Assembly: GCA_018897105.1 (NCBI GenBank) | Contig: JAHILF010000094.1 | Coordinates: 1-43,269 of the forward strand | Length of the DNA: 43,269 nucleotides | Reading direction: 5' to 3' | Source: Pseudomonadota bacterium | Lineage (GTDB): Bacteria; Desulfobacterota; Desulfobulbia; Desulfobulbales; SURF-16 | In this document: positions 26,179-35,814 of the stretch, in pieces | How the letters are laid out: each line of letters starts with the position of its first letter | How positions within the stretch are numbered: the stretch's first letter is position 1 | Notes under the pieces: model-generated | The model's database searches: none | Seen by the model: the letters and a program-made list of their open reading frames with translations, nothing else | What the model was told of the DNA's origin: nothing | Made by a program: the position numbers and the translations under genes

Positions 26179-28872
26179 ATGGTCGGTGCTGAAAAGAGCG
26201 TGAACGGACTGCTCGATGATATGGCGGTCAAGATTATGATGATTGAGCCCGGAGACCTTTCGGTGGTCGGTGAACTCCTTGAAGTCCTGGAGGAGCTGAT
26301 CGCCCATGAAGAGATGGCATCCCAGGCCTCCTTGCGGCAGATGGCCTGCGCTTTTCAGGGCGCTCTCCAGGATTTGATCATGGCTGAACTGCCGGACACG
26401 GCGGAAAGCTATCAACAGCTGGCCGAGTGCATATGCCGCATGCAGGAGGTGAGACGCCACAGTGACGACCAGCACGCCGTGACCGCCTTCTGCAGCCATT
26501 TGAACAGTATCGGCTGCAAGCTCGATCCCGCCCGGTTTGTCGCAGGCCAACAGGATGCAGCCGGCCAGGATGACAATAATGATCCCGCCTTCCTGCGGGA
26601 TAAAGAGTTGCTTGAATGTTTTATCGATGAGGCCGGTGAGTATCTCGGGTCCATTGAAGCCAACGTGCTGGAGCTTGAGAAAGCGCCGGGCAACAGTGAG
26701 GCAATCAACGCAATTTTCCGGGCCTTTCATACCATCAAAGGAACAGCGGGCAGTGTTTCCCTGCCGGAGATCAGCATCCTGGCCCACGCTGTAGAGAATC
26801 TGCTGGAAGAAGTGCGTAGCGGCCGCATCAGTATGGATGCCGACGTCATCGAGCTGGTCTTGGCGGTGGATGACAGTTTGAAGCTCATGGTCGCCCACGC
26901 CCAGGACGTCTATGAAAATGGAGTTGCCTATCATCCTGCCGCCATCGACGGGCAGCTTGCCCTAATCAGCAGTGTCCTGGAGAAAAAATGCGGCAACAGC
27001 CGGCCGGCACCTGATGAAGCGGTTTCTCCTGCAAAAGTCCCTGCCGCCGATGAAACTCCGCCATCTTCTCCAGCCGGGGGCGCCGTGCCTGATTTCTTGA
27101 AGGACAGCGATCTGCTCAGCGGTTTTATCTCCGAGGCCTTTGAACATCTGGAAACCATTGAACTCAACGTTCTTGAGCTTGAACAGAACCCGAACGACCA
27201 GGAAATCATCAATAACATTTTCCGTCCCTTCCACACCATTAAAGGTGTTTCCGGTTTTCTCAATCTGATGACCATCAACAGGCTTGCCCACGCCACGGAA
27301 AATCTGCTCGATGATGTCCGTAACGGCAAACTGACCATGAACTCGGGCATCATTGACATTGTGCTTGGCGTGGGCGATTTTCTGCGCACCATGATCCAGA
27401 ACCTGAGTGATGTCCTGGAGAAAGGCTCGGAGTATTACCAGCAGTATCATATCAATGATTTTCTGGCGCGCATCAAGATATGCCAGGAGGGCAGCGAAGC
27501 AGGTCAGGAAGAGGAGCTGGTGCCAATGGCCGAGGCTGCCCCGCCTGCTCAGGGCACACCGTCAGCGGGTCCGGTTGGAAACGCGACTACCGCCGAACCG
27601 TTTGCCCCTGCAGCCACAATGGTTGAGGCGGGTGTTGCTGCCGCGGGTTCCCAGCAGAAGAAGAATATTGAGGCCGCCATCAAGGTTGACATCAACAAGC
27701 TCGACGGGCTGGTCAACGCGGTGGGTGAGTTGGTCATCATGCAGACCATGGTGCGGCATAATCCGCTCATTGCCAGTCTGTCGGATCCGAAACTGAACAA
27801 GGATTTCTCCCAGCTGACCCGCATTACCACGGAATTGCAGAAGACGGCCATGTCCATGCGTATGGTGCCCATCCGGCAGACCTTCCAGAAGATGACCCGG
27901 CTGGTGCGGGATCTTTCCAAGAAGACGGGCAAACTGGTGAATCTGGTCATGGATGGGGAAGAGACCGAGATTGACCGCAACATGGTGGATTCGATTTATG
28001 ATCCCCTGGTCCATATGATACGCAACTCGGTGGATCACGGTGTCCAGGTCCCCGAGGAGCGGCGTAAAAAGGGCAAGCCGGTTGCGGGCACAGTGCGACT
28101 GAGCGCCTACCAGAAAGGCGGCAATATCATCATCGAGATTGCCGATGACGGCGAAGGCGTCAATACGGAAAAAATACGCAGTAAGGCCCTGGAACGCGGC
28201 CTGATCCAGGCCGGGGGCAGTTACTCTGATCATGAGATCAACAATCTCATATTTCTGCCGGGCTTTTCCACGGCCGATAAGATCACCGATGTGTCTGGGC
28301 GCGGCGTCGGCATGGATGTGGTGAAAAAAGGGGTGGAGAAACTGCGGGGCAAGGTGGAGCTGCAGAGCACGCCCGGTGAGGGATCGCTTTTTCTCATGTT
28401 CCTGCCCTTGACCCTGGCCATCATCGACGGCATTGTCGTCGGCGTCGGTTCCGAACGCTATATCATCCCGACCATTGCCATCCGGGAGTCCATGCGGCCG
28501 AAGATGGAAAATTACAATACAGTGCAGGGTAAGGGCGAGACCCTGCTTGTCCGCGACACTCTGTTGCCCATAATCCGACTGTATCATGTTTTCGGTGTGG
28601 CCGATGCCTGCACGGATATCAGCCAGGGCATCGCTGTGGTAGTGGAAAATGAGGGAAGACAACGGGCTCTGCTGGTTGACGAGTTGCTCGGCAAACAGGA
28701 GGTGGTGATCAAGAGTCTCGGCGGCTATATGAAGGATATCAAGGGGGTTGCCGGTGGGACCATACTTGGCGATGGCAGGGTGGGCCTGATCCTTGATCTG
28801 GCAGGGCTCATCAGTGTCAGTGAGGAGATGGGCCCAGGACATTTTAATAGCAGTAATGCTTTTCAAGAATGA
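26179..28872 (+). CDS. cheA: chemotaxis histidine kinase CheA with two Hpt domains
   Basis: An 897-residue cytoplasmic kinase. Two histidine phosphotransfer domains occur, with phosphoacceptor His184 (FHTIKGTAGS) and His352 (FHTIKGVSGF), preceded by about 130 residues of helices. A Pro/Ala linker (about 430-490) leads to the dimerisation region (KVDINKLDGLVNAVGELVIMQ), the HATPase (N616 in RNSVDHGV, DDGEGV, SGRGVGMDVVKKGV) and the CheW-like domain. A GAGG ribosome site lies 7 nt before ATG 26179. There is no clear P2 CheY-docking domain. First gene of a cluster cheA-cheW-cheR-cheD-HDOD-cheB. An AGGAGGTGAAAA stretch at about 26118 is too far upstream to serve this ATG. Confidence 0.95.
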   Translation: MVGAEKSVNGLLDDMAVKIMMIEPGDLSVVGELLEVLEELIAHEEMASQASLRQMACAFQGALQDLIMAELPDTAESYQQLAECICRMQEVRRHSDDQHAVTAFCSHLNSIGCKLDPARFVAGQQDAAGQDDNNDPAFLRDKELLECFIDEAGEYLGSIEANVLELEKAPGNSEAINAIFRAFHTIKGTAGSVSLPEISILAHAVENLLEEVRSGRISMDADVIELVLAVDDSLKLMVAHAQDVYENGVAYHPAAIDGQLALISSVLEKKCGNSRPAPDEAVSPAKVPAADETPPSSPAGGAVPDFLKDSDLLSGFISEAFEHLETIELNVLELEQNPNDQEIINNIFRPFHTIKGVSGFLNLMTINRLAHATENLLDDVRNGKLTMNSGIIDIVLGVGDFLRTMIQNLSDVLEKGSEYYQQYHINDFLARIKICQEGSEAGQEEELVPMAEAAPPAQGTPSAGPVGNATTAEPFAPAATMVEAGVAAAGSQQKKNIEAAIKVDINKLDGLVNAVGELVIMQTMVRHNPLIASLSDPKLNKDFSQLTRITTELQKTAMSMRMVPIRQTFQKMTRLVRDLSKKTGKLVNLVMDGEETEIDRNMVDSIYDPLVHMIRNSVDHGVQVPEERRKKGKPVAGTVRLSAYQKGGNIIIEIADDGEGVNTEKIRSKALERGLIQAGGSYSDHEINNLIFLPGFSTADKITDVSGRGVGMDVVKKGVEKLRGKVELQSTPGEGSLFLMFLPLTLAIIDGIVVGVGSERYIIPTIAIRESMRPKMENYNTVQGKGETLLVRDTLLPIIRLYHVFGVADACTDISQGIAVVVENEGRQRALLVDELLGKQEVVIKSLGGYMKDIKGVAGGTILGDGRVGLILDLAGLISVSEEMGPGHFNSSNAFQE

Positions 28873-28881
28873 GGTGATGGG

Positions 28882-29400
28882 ATGGCTAATGTTGGAAGAG
28901 CGCAGTCTGCTGTAAAGAAGGACGTAAAGGCCTTGGCCGGCAAGTATCTGACCTTTGATCTCGGCAAGGAGGAGTACTGTATCGGCATCCTCAAGGTCCG
29001 GGAGATCATCGGTCTGATGGAGATCACGGCTGTTCCCCATACACCCCGTTATATCAAGGGGGTTATCAATCTGCGCGGCAGCGTTATTCCCGTGCTTGAT
29101 CTCCGCTCCAAATTCGATATGGAGGCAAAGGAATACACGGAACGTACGTGTATTATCGTGGTCGAGGTGCGGGGGGAAACCGAGGCGGTTTTGGTCGGCA
29201 TGATTGTTGATTCGGTTTCCGAGGTGCTCAATATTGTGGAAGCGGAAATAGAACCTCCTCCCACTTTTGGCGGAGATGCGGTGGAGACGGATAATTTCCT
29301 CGGCATGGCCAAAATCAAAGGGCGCGTAAAAATTCTGCTGGATACGGACAAGGTGATCGGTGAGACCGGTCTCGGCCGCCTGGCCAATGCCGCTGCATAG
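28882..29400 (+). CDS. cheW: chemotaxis coupling protein CheW
   Basis: A 172-residue adaptor that links CheA to receptors. YLTFDLGKEEYCIGILKVREIIG, HTPRYIKGVINLRGSVIPVLDLRSKF and MIVDSVSEVLNI are the standard motifs, giving the usual five-stranded double barrel. A GAGGTGATGGG ribosome site precedes the ATG, 10 nt after cheA. The first 17 residues are extra. The next gene, cheR, begins close to or overlapping the stop. Confidence 0.96.
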   Translation: MANVGRAQSAVKKDVKALAGKYLTFDLGKEEYCIGILKVREIIGLMEITAVPHTPRYIKGVINLRGSVIPVLDLRSKFDMEAKEYTERTCIIVVEVRGETEAVLVGMIVDSVSEVLNIVEAEIEPPPTFGGDAVETDNFLGMAKIKGRVKILLDTDKVIGETGLGRLANAAA

Positions 29401-29434
29401 GGCGAAAATCGCTTTGGCATTTCAGGGAGTTCCC

Positions 29435-30280
29435 TTGGATCATCAAATATTCCAGCAATTTCGTTTGACGGATAAGGACTTTGAAAATTTCAGCGTCCTT
29501 ATTTTTGCAAAGACCGGAATTCACCTGAAGCCTGAAAAGAAAGAGCTGCTCAATGCCCGTCTGGGCAAAAGACTCAGGGCATGCCGGCTCGGTTCCTTTA
29601 AGGACTATTATGAACGGGTCATGCACGATGCAACCGGCAATGAACTGGTTCACCTCATCAATTGCGTCTCCACCAACTTCACCAGTTTTTTCCGGGAAAA
29701 CTCCCATTTTGACTATCTGGCCGCCACCGTGCTACCTCAGTTTGCCGCCAGGGGAAGCTCGGCAGGCCCATGTAAGGTCTGGTCCGCCGCCTGTTCCTCC
29801 GGGGAGGAGCCCTATACCCTGGCCATGGTCATTGCCATGTTCATGGCCCGCCATCCGTCATTTAAGGCCTCCATTCTGGCCACTGACATCTCCACCAAGG
29901 TGCTGGACATTGCCCAAAAGGGCATCTACTCATACGACAAGGTGGATAAGGTGCCCAGCGAATTCCTGAAGAATTCTTTCCAGAAGGGGGTGGGCAAGTG
30001 CAGCGGTTATGTCAAGGTGAAGGATGAGCTGCGGCGTCTGGTAACCTTCCAGCACATCAACCTGATGGACAGCTTCCCCTGGAAGGAGGAGATTGATGTG
30101 ATATTCTGCCGCAATGTCATGATTTATTTTACCCGGGAAACGCAGGTGGAGCTGGCGGAAAAGTTCTATCACTGTCTTTCCCCGGGCGGCTATCTGTTCA
30201 TCGGCCATTCGGAAAGTCTGACGAGCATAACCCATCGCTTCCAGCAGACCGCCACAACTGTTTATCAAAAAGTCAAATAG
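29435..30280 (+). CDS. cheR: chemotaxis protein methyltransferase CheR
   Basis: An enzyme of 281 residues, if read from TTG 29435 (LDHQIFQQFRLT), that methylates receptor Glu residues from S-adenosylmethionine. The N-terminal helical domain, the SAM site VWSAACSSGEEPYTLAM, ILATDIS, and DVIFCRNVMIYF are canonical, with the GHSES ending. The TTG is chosen for its GGGAG ribosome site 6 nt upstream and because the open frame upstream (ATG 29360 or 29387) overlaps cheW and resembles no CheR N-terminus. No receptor gene is in the window. Confidence 0.94.
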   Translation: MDHQIFQQFRLTDKDFENFSVLIFAKTGIHLKPEKKELLNARLGKRLRACRLGSFKDYYERVMHDATGNELVHLINCVSTNFTSFFRENSHFDYLAATVLPQFAARGSSAGPCKVWSAACSSGEEPYTLAMVIAMFMARHPSFKASILATDISTKVLDIAQKGIYSYDKVDKVPSEFLKNSFQKGVGKCSGYVKVKDELRRLVTFQHINLMDSFPWKEEIDVIFCRNVMIYFTRETQVELAEKFYHCLSPGGYLFIGHSESLTSITHRFQQTATTVYQKVK

Positions 30281-30286
30281 CCCATT

Positions 30287-30766
30287 ATGAAAGTCATTGT
30301 CGGCATATCGGATATGAAGGTCAGCAACAACGTCAAGGAGGAGCTGATCACCTATTCGCTCGGCTCATGTATCGGCGTGGTGATCTGGGATCCTGCGGTG
30401 AAGGTGGGGGGACTGCTCCACTATATGCTGCCTGATTCGCGGCTTGACAAAGACCGGGCGCAAAAAAAACCGTTTATGTTTGCCGATACCGGAATACCGG
30501 CTCTGTTCAAGGAATGCTATAGCCTGGGCGCAGCCAAGGGCCGGCTGATCGTCAAGGTGGTCGGCGGCTCGCAGATTCTTGATCCCACAGGTTTTTTCAG
30601 TATCGGCAAACGTAATTATCTGATCCTCAGCAAACTCTTTGACAAAAATCATATCAAGATCACTGCTGAGGATATAGGCGGATCGGTCAATCGGACAGTC
30701 AGTCTTGAAATTGGTACGGGCAGGGTACATTTAAAGGTTTCCGGCAGGGGGGAATTTGAACTATGA
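30287..30766 (+). CDS. cheD: chemoreceptor glutamine deamidase CheD
   Basis: A 159-residue deamidase that converts receptor Gln to Glu, tuning adaptation together with CheR/CheB. The catalytic Cys28 (SLGSCIGVVIWD) and His45 (GLLHYMLPDS) are visible, plus KVVGGSQI and GRVHLKVSGRG near the end. Follows cheR by 6 nt and overlaps the HDOD gene by four bases (ATGA). Confidence 0.95.
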   Translation: MKVIVGISDMKVSNNVKEELITYSLGSCIGVVIWDPAVKVGGLLHYMLPDSRLDKDRAQKKPFMFADTGIPALFKECYSLGAAKGRLIVKVVGGSQILDPTGFFSIGKRNYLILSKLFDKNHIKITAEDIGGSVNRTVSLEIGTGRVHLKVSGRGEFEL

Positions 30767-31608
30767 ACCGCATTGATGAAATTCTGGCTTTAATCCGTCA
30801 TGTGCCGCCCTTTCCCAAGGTGGCGGCAAGGGTGATGCAAGTGCTCAAGGATCCTGATGTGACGGCCCATCAGCTGGCCGAGGTGATCCAGTATGACCAG
30901 GCAATCACGGCCAATGTGCTGAAAATCTGCAATGCGGCCTACTTCGGCATTCCCCGCAAGGTCAATTCCCTGGATGAAGGTCTGGTGGTTATCGGCCATG
31001 ACATTCTTAAAGACATCATCATCGCCAGCAGCAGCGCCCGTTTTTATCAGGGCCAAGTTGGGGCGGGATATGGTCTGGAGCAGGGGGATATGTGGCGGCA
31101 CTCCGTTGCCACGGGCATCATGGCCAAGCTCCTGGTCAAACATATTGAAGGTGTTGATTCGGGCAGCGCCTTTACCGCCGCCCTGCTCCATGACATCGGC
31201 AAAAGGTTTCTCAGCAGTTTTGTTGCCGATGACTTTGAGAAGATCGTTGCTAAGGTGGCCCGGGAGAACTGCACTTTTGTCGAGGCGGAGCAGGAGATCC
31301 TCGGTATCGATCATGCCGCGCTGGGCGGCATGATCCTGGAGAAATGGGAGTTCGATCAGCAGTTGATTGATGCCGTGCGGGAGCATCATAATGCCGCGGC
31401 TTTGGAAGGGGCGCCGCTGACCGCCCTGGTCGCCCTGAGCAACAACCTGGTTATTTCCATCGGCATCGGCGTGGGTGACGATGGTCTTGCCTCGGAATTG
31501 CGGGGGGATGGCCTCAAGCGATTCGGCATTACCCTGGAGATGCTGCAGATATGCATGGCGGATTTGCTTACCGAGCTGGATCGGGCACAGGAGCTGTTGA
31601 ACATATAA
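30763..31608 (+). CDS. HDOD-domain protein in the chemotaxis operon
   Basis: A 281-residue single HDOD-domain protein. VPPFPKVAARVMQVLKDPDVTAHQLAEVIQYDQAITANVLKICNAAYFG is the family signature; unlike most HDOD domains it keeps a His-Asp pair (ALLHDIGKRFLSS), though the remaining HD-GYP residues are not obvious. Its ATG overlaps the cheD stop (ATGA), so it is cotranslated, and cheB follows 123 nt later. It might link second-messenger or stress signals to the kinase pathway. No partner domain is attached. Confidence 0.85.
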   Translation: MNRIDEILALIRHVPPFPKVAARVMQVLKDPDVTAHQLAEVIQYDQAITANVLKICNAAYFGIPRKVNSLDEGLVVIGHDILKDIIIASSSARFYQGQVGAGYGLEQGDMWRHSVATGIMAKLLVKHIEGVDSGSAFTAALLHDIGKRFLSSFVADDFEKIVAKVARENCTFVEAEQEILGIDHAALGGMILEKWEFDQQLIDAVREHHNAAALEGAPLTALVALSNNLVISIGIGVGDDGLASELRGDGLKRFGITLEMLQICMADLLTELDRAQELLNI

Positions 31609-31725
31609 GCCGCAAAGCCGTGGACGGAATGATTTTCGCTAAAACCGCGAAAAAAATTCAGTCCCCTTAGTCCGGAGGTTTCCCCCGGCCGTAAGTTTAC
31701 GACTCAAAACCTTGAATTTCACTAG

Positions 31726-32772
<1,047 letters not shown>

Positions 32773-32812
32773 AGTGTCTGACCAGCCAAAACCATGAGAG
32801 TTTAGCAATGGA

Positions 32813-32872
32813 GCGGGCCTTGCCCGCGATAACGGTGTTTCTGCAATGCCAAAGGTCGCGGGCAAGGCCCGC
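32813..32872. repeat. 17-bp perfect inverted repeat (REP/MITE-like)
   Basis: GCGGGCCTTGCCCGCGA (32813-32829) is the exact reverse complement of 32856-32872, with a 26-nt loop; the arms themselves are partly self-complementary. It is followed by CCCTACGC. It is located between cheB and ogt, which converge, and may be a dispersed palindromic element. It resembles elements of the type seen in Desulfobacterota intergenic regions, from memory. Confidence 0.5.
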
Positions 32873-32874
32873 CC

Positions 32875-33399
32875 CTACGCAGAATAAGGTTCCGTTATTT
32901 GTTTCTTCTCCAGTGCCAGCAGTTTCTTTTTCAGATCGATTCCTCCGCCAAATCCTCCCAGACCTGTATGCCCGACCACCCGATGGCAGGGAATGAGCAG
33001 GGCAATGGGATTGGCGCCGCACCCCTGGCCCACTGCCCGGGCCAGTCCCTTGTTGCCCAGTGCCTGGGCAAGATCTCCATAGGTTCTTGTTTCGCCGAAA
33101 GGAATTTGACTGATGAGCTCCCACACCCGTTGCTGAAGCTGGGTGCCCTTCTGGATAAAAATCGATTGGCTGAACACCGTAAATGATTTCCGTTGGACGA
33201 GCATGGCGGCCAATTCCGCGGTCTTTATCTGCCGCTCGGGCAGATAATTGATCTGATAGGACATGTTCCTCAGCCGTCCAGCCGCCTCTTTGTGTTTCTT
33301 TTCAGCAAAGGTAAGGTGGATAGTCCGGTTGCCAAGCAGCAGCTGGTAAAAGACAAAAAAATCAACTGCGGTTATCAGGCCTGTGATGTCTTTTTTCAT
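32875..33399 (-). CDS. ogt: methylated-DNA--protein-cysteine methyltransferase
   Basis: A 174-residue suicide repair protein (from ATG 33399, MKKDITGLITAVDFF) that takes methyl groups from O6-methylguanine in DNA. The active-site PCHRV (LLIPCHRVVG) and the preceding YGDLAQALGNKGLARAVGQGCGANPIA helix, with the final GLGGFGGGIDLKKKLLALEK, are complete. A GGGAGGA ribosome site precedes the ATG. The N-terminal domain is short and lacks the Ada Zn-binding module. Confidence 0.95.
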   Translation of the reverse strand: MKKDITGLITAVDFFVFYQLLLGNRTIHLTFAEKKHKEAAGRLRNMSYQINYLPERQIKTAELAAMLVQRKSFTVFSQSIFIQKGTQLQQRVWELISQIPFGETRTYGDLAQALGNKGLARAVGQGCGANPIALLIPCHRVVGHTGLGGFGGGIDLKKKLLALEKKQITEPYSA

Positions 33400-33645
33400 A
33401 TATCCTCCCGTAATAACAGCATTTTTTGTTTTTGCCCTTTGCTTGCGACTGATTTTGTAATCAAAAGGCAATGGCATTTTATAACAGAGAAACAACGAGA
33501 TGGTTATATTTTGTTAAAGAAAAATCTTGATTTTCCGATATGTGTTTTATATGGTGAAATAAATGGGTTAAGCAGTTAAAATAGATTTGTTGAGAAACTC
33601 AATAATACCTTTATCCCTAAAAAAATATCCCATACAGAAAAAAAT

Positions 33646-34764
33646 ATGCGCCCACTACTTCGTTTTCTTAAAAATACCAACTGTCCCAGGGTTCTTTTTT
33701 TCGGCATCCTTTTTCTGTTTGTCTGGGCTTCCTGCCCTGTCCTTGCCAACAATAGCAAAAGTTTCAATGTCATAAAAACCTCGTACAAGTCGGCACCGGC
33801 AAAGGACAAGGCGGGGCATCGTACCCAGTTGGCCGGGGACCCCAACGGTGACGATACCACCTGCGTCGTCAAGAAGAAAACTGACGAGGGTGCTCGGGAT
33901 GTGGCATTTTCCGGTACTCTGCGCAAAAAACTTTCCTCAAGAAGCGCCCTTGTCATGGATTCCCGCTCCGGCCGGATCCTCTACGCCCATGAGCCTGATC
34001 GTCCCGGCCAGCCAGCCAGCACCATAAAAATCATCACCGGCCTCATTGCCATCAATTCACTGCGGGACAATGATATGGTGAAACCCAGCAGACGGGCGGC
34101 CGGTATGCCCCGATCAAAGATTTATATCAGCCCCAAGAAATCCTATGCTGCGGACGATTTGATTAATGCGGTACTACTGGCCTCGGCCAACGACGCCAGT
34201 GTCGCCCTGGCGGAAAGAGTGGCCGGCTCCGAGACGAGCTTCGCCAAATTGATGACCAGCAAGGCCCGCTCCCTGGGCGCAACCCATACGCTGTGCAAAA
34301 CCGCAACCGGCCTGACCGCCCGCGGGCAGCAGTCAACGGTGCGTGATCTTGCCACGGTTTTCAACAAGGCCATGCAGGACAGTGAGTTTGCCCAGAGGAT
34401 AGGCAGAACCAAGATCCGCACCAGTTACGGCCAGGTCCTCCGCAATCATAACAAGGCATTGTGGCGGGTTGACGGAGCCGTGGGCGGCAAAACCGGCTAT
34501 ACCCAGGCGGCGCGGCAGACCTATGTGGGCAAGTTCAGCAGGGGTAATACCGAACTGATCGTGGCGCTCATGGGAAGTGAGACCATGTGGACTGATGTCA
34601 GCCGCCTGGTTGAGTATGGTTTTAAAAGGGAGCGCCAGCTGGCCGCCATGAACGGTGCGCCGTCAGACGATTCCGATGGCCCCCTTGCCCTGTCTACTGT
34701 CCCGGTATCTTTTCACAATAATTCTCTCCAGGTTCTGACCGGAACCAAAAAACAGCCATTATAA
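33646..34764 (+). CDS. D-alanyl-D-alanine carboxypeptidase (peptidase S11)
   Basis: A 372-residue exported enzyme that trims the terminal D-Ala of muropeptides. A signal peptide (hydrophobic FGILFLFVWASCPVLA) is followed by a basic Ser/Lys-rich linker (about 40-95), then the catalytic domain with S125-T-I-K128 (PASTIKIIT), S180-A-N182 and K282-T-G (GKTGYTQ). The C-terminal beta-domain of larger DacA proteins is shortened. A preceding TTGAG/CTCAA hairpin lies in the 33400-33645 gap. The next gene starts 14 nt downstream. Confidence 0.92.
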   Translation: MRPLLRFLKNTNCPRVLFFGILFLFVWASCPVLANNSKSFNVIKTSYKSAPAKDKAGHRTQLAGDPNGDDTTCVVKKKTDEGARDVAFSGTLRKKLSSRSALVMDSRSGRILYAHEPDRPGQPASTIKIITGLIAINSLRDNDMVKPSRRAAGMPRSKIYISPKKSYAADDLINAVLLASANDASVALAERVAGSETSFAKLMTSKARSLGATHTLCKTATGLTARGQQSTVRDLATVFNKAMQDSEFAQRIGRTKIRTSYGQVLRNHNKALWRVDGAVGGKTGYTQAARQTYVGKFSRGNTELIVALMGSETMWTDVSRLVEYGFKRERQLAAMNGAPSDDSDGPLALSTVPVSFHNNSLQVLTGTKKQPL

Positions 34765-34778
34765 GCGATCATCAGGTA

Positions 34779-35495
34779 GTGACCGAAGACCTCGACCATC
34801 TTTCCGCAGTGCAGCTGGCAAAGCAAGCGCTGCGGGAAGAACTTGCATTGCTTGCTGCCGCCGGGCCCAGTGAACTGAGCGGTCGCACCGCGGAACTTCT
34901 GCGCCGGGAAGCCGCTTATCGCACTGCCCGGCAGGTCTTTGTCTCCCCGGTGCCGTCCCTGCAGCAGGTGCGCATCAACTGTCTGCTGGACGGCAAAGAA
35001 CTCATTGTCCCGGCCCCTGGCCTCAAAGAGGGATTTTATCTCCTCAAGCCCTATTCCATACCCTTCCATCAGCTCCCCTATAGCGTGACATTAAAAGGTT
35101 TTGCCAAGGCCGGACAACGGATGACCAGGACTGAGCTGGAAAGTCTGGCCGTTTCGCTGCTTGTCACCGACGCCGTGGCGGTTGACCTGCAGGGCAACAG
35201 GCTGGGCGACGGTCTTGGTTTTTTTGATCTGAGCTTTGCCATCCTGACGACAATGGGGGCCATGAGCCGTGACGCCTTGGTTGCAACATTCATCCATGAA
35301 GAGCAGATGGTGGAGCAGCCCCTGCCCGTTGCCTGCTGGGATGTGCCCACCGATATCATTGTCACCGAACTGCAGGTTTTCCGGACGGAACAAGTTTCCG
35401 CTCCGCCCTGCCCCATTTTCTGGGAGCATCTGCCTGATCGAAAAATCCGCAAGATCACCCCTCTCTGGTGGCTCAGCGGGGGGAAAAAGCTCTAA
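34779..35495 (+). CDS. 5-formyltetrahydrofolate cyclo-ligase family protein
   Basis: A 238-residue member of the 5-FTHF cyclo-ligase family (MTHFS fold), starting at GTG 34779. KQALREELALLA, the DGKELIVPAPG strand and GDGLGFFDLSFAIL region, and EEQMVEQPLPVACWDVPTDIIVTE are the family's characteristic blocks; the usual GxGxGxYD motif appears as GDGLGFFD. It may convert 5-formyl-THF to methenyl-THF or be a paralogue of different substrate. Overlaps the same transcription direction as the carboxypeptidase with no obvious link. Confidence 0.75.
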   Translation: MTEDLDHLSAVQLAKQALREELALLAAAGPSELSGRTAELLRREAAYRTARQVFVSPVPSLQQVRINCLLDGKELIVPAPGLKEGFYLLKPYSIPFHQLPYSVTLKGFAKAGQRMTRTELESLAVSLLVTDAVAVDLQGNRLGDGLGFFDLSFAILTTMGAMSRDALVATFIHEEQMVEQPLPVACWDVPTDIIVTELQVFRTEQVSAPPCPIFWEHLPDRKIRKITPLWWLSGGKKL

Positions 35496-35814
35496 AACCG
35501 GTGATCGCTGCTATCGTCTGCATTTAAAAGTTCAAACTCGATCTGACAATTTTACCACCAGATTTAACTAAATTTGACGTATCTCAGGATAATGTTAACT
35601 TTCTCTATTCTTAACAATCATTGCCTTGCCAATGCTAATCCTTCGCTACAACTAACCGACAACAGGTGCGGCAACTTGCCATATTTACAAAATGAATTTT
35701 TCATTATAGGAGTTATTCGGATGGTTTACGGATAAACTCAAACTCTCCTTGAGGCGCTTCATTATGTATAAAGCTCTAATTTATTAAAATAACTACACAC
35801 CCCCTATCAGAGCC
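35496..35814. other. AT-rich intergenic region before the TIR gene
   Basis: The 319-nt gap marks the transition from housekeeping to accessory genes. It is AT-rich and has no acceptable reading frame. A weak candidate promoter is TTGACG (35574-35579), 16-nt spacer, TAACTT (35596-35601); no Shine-Dalgarno precedes the TIR gene ATG, where the leader is CTATCAGAGCC. Nothing else is seen. Confidence 0.4.

Noticed and set aside
27562-29040. 492-codon open frame on the minus strand over cheA/cheW
   Set aside because: It lies antisense to two clear genes, has no ribosome site or family, and is a by-product of the cheA codon bias.
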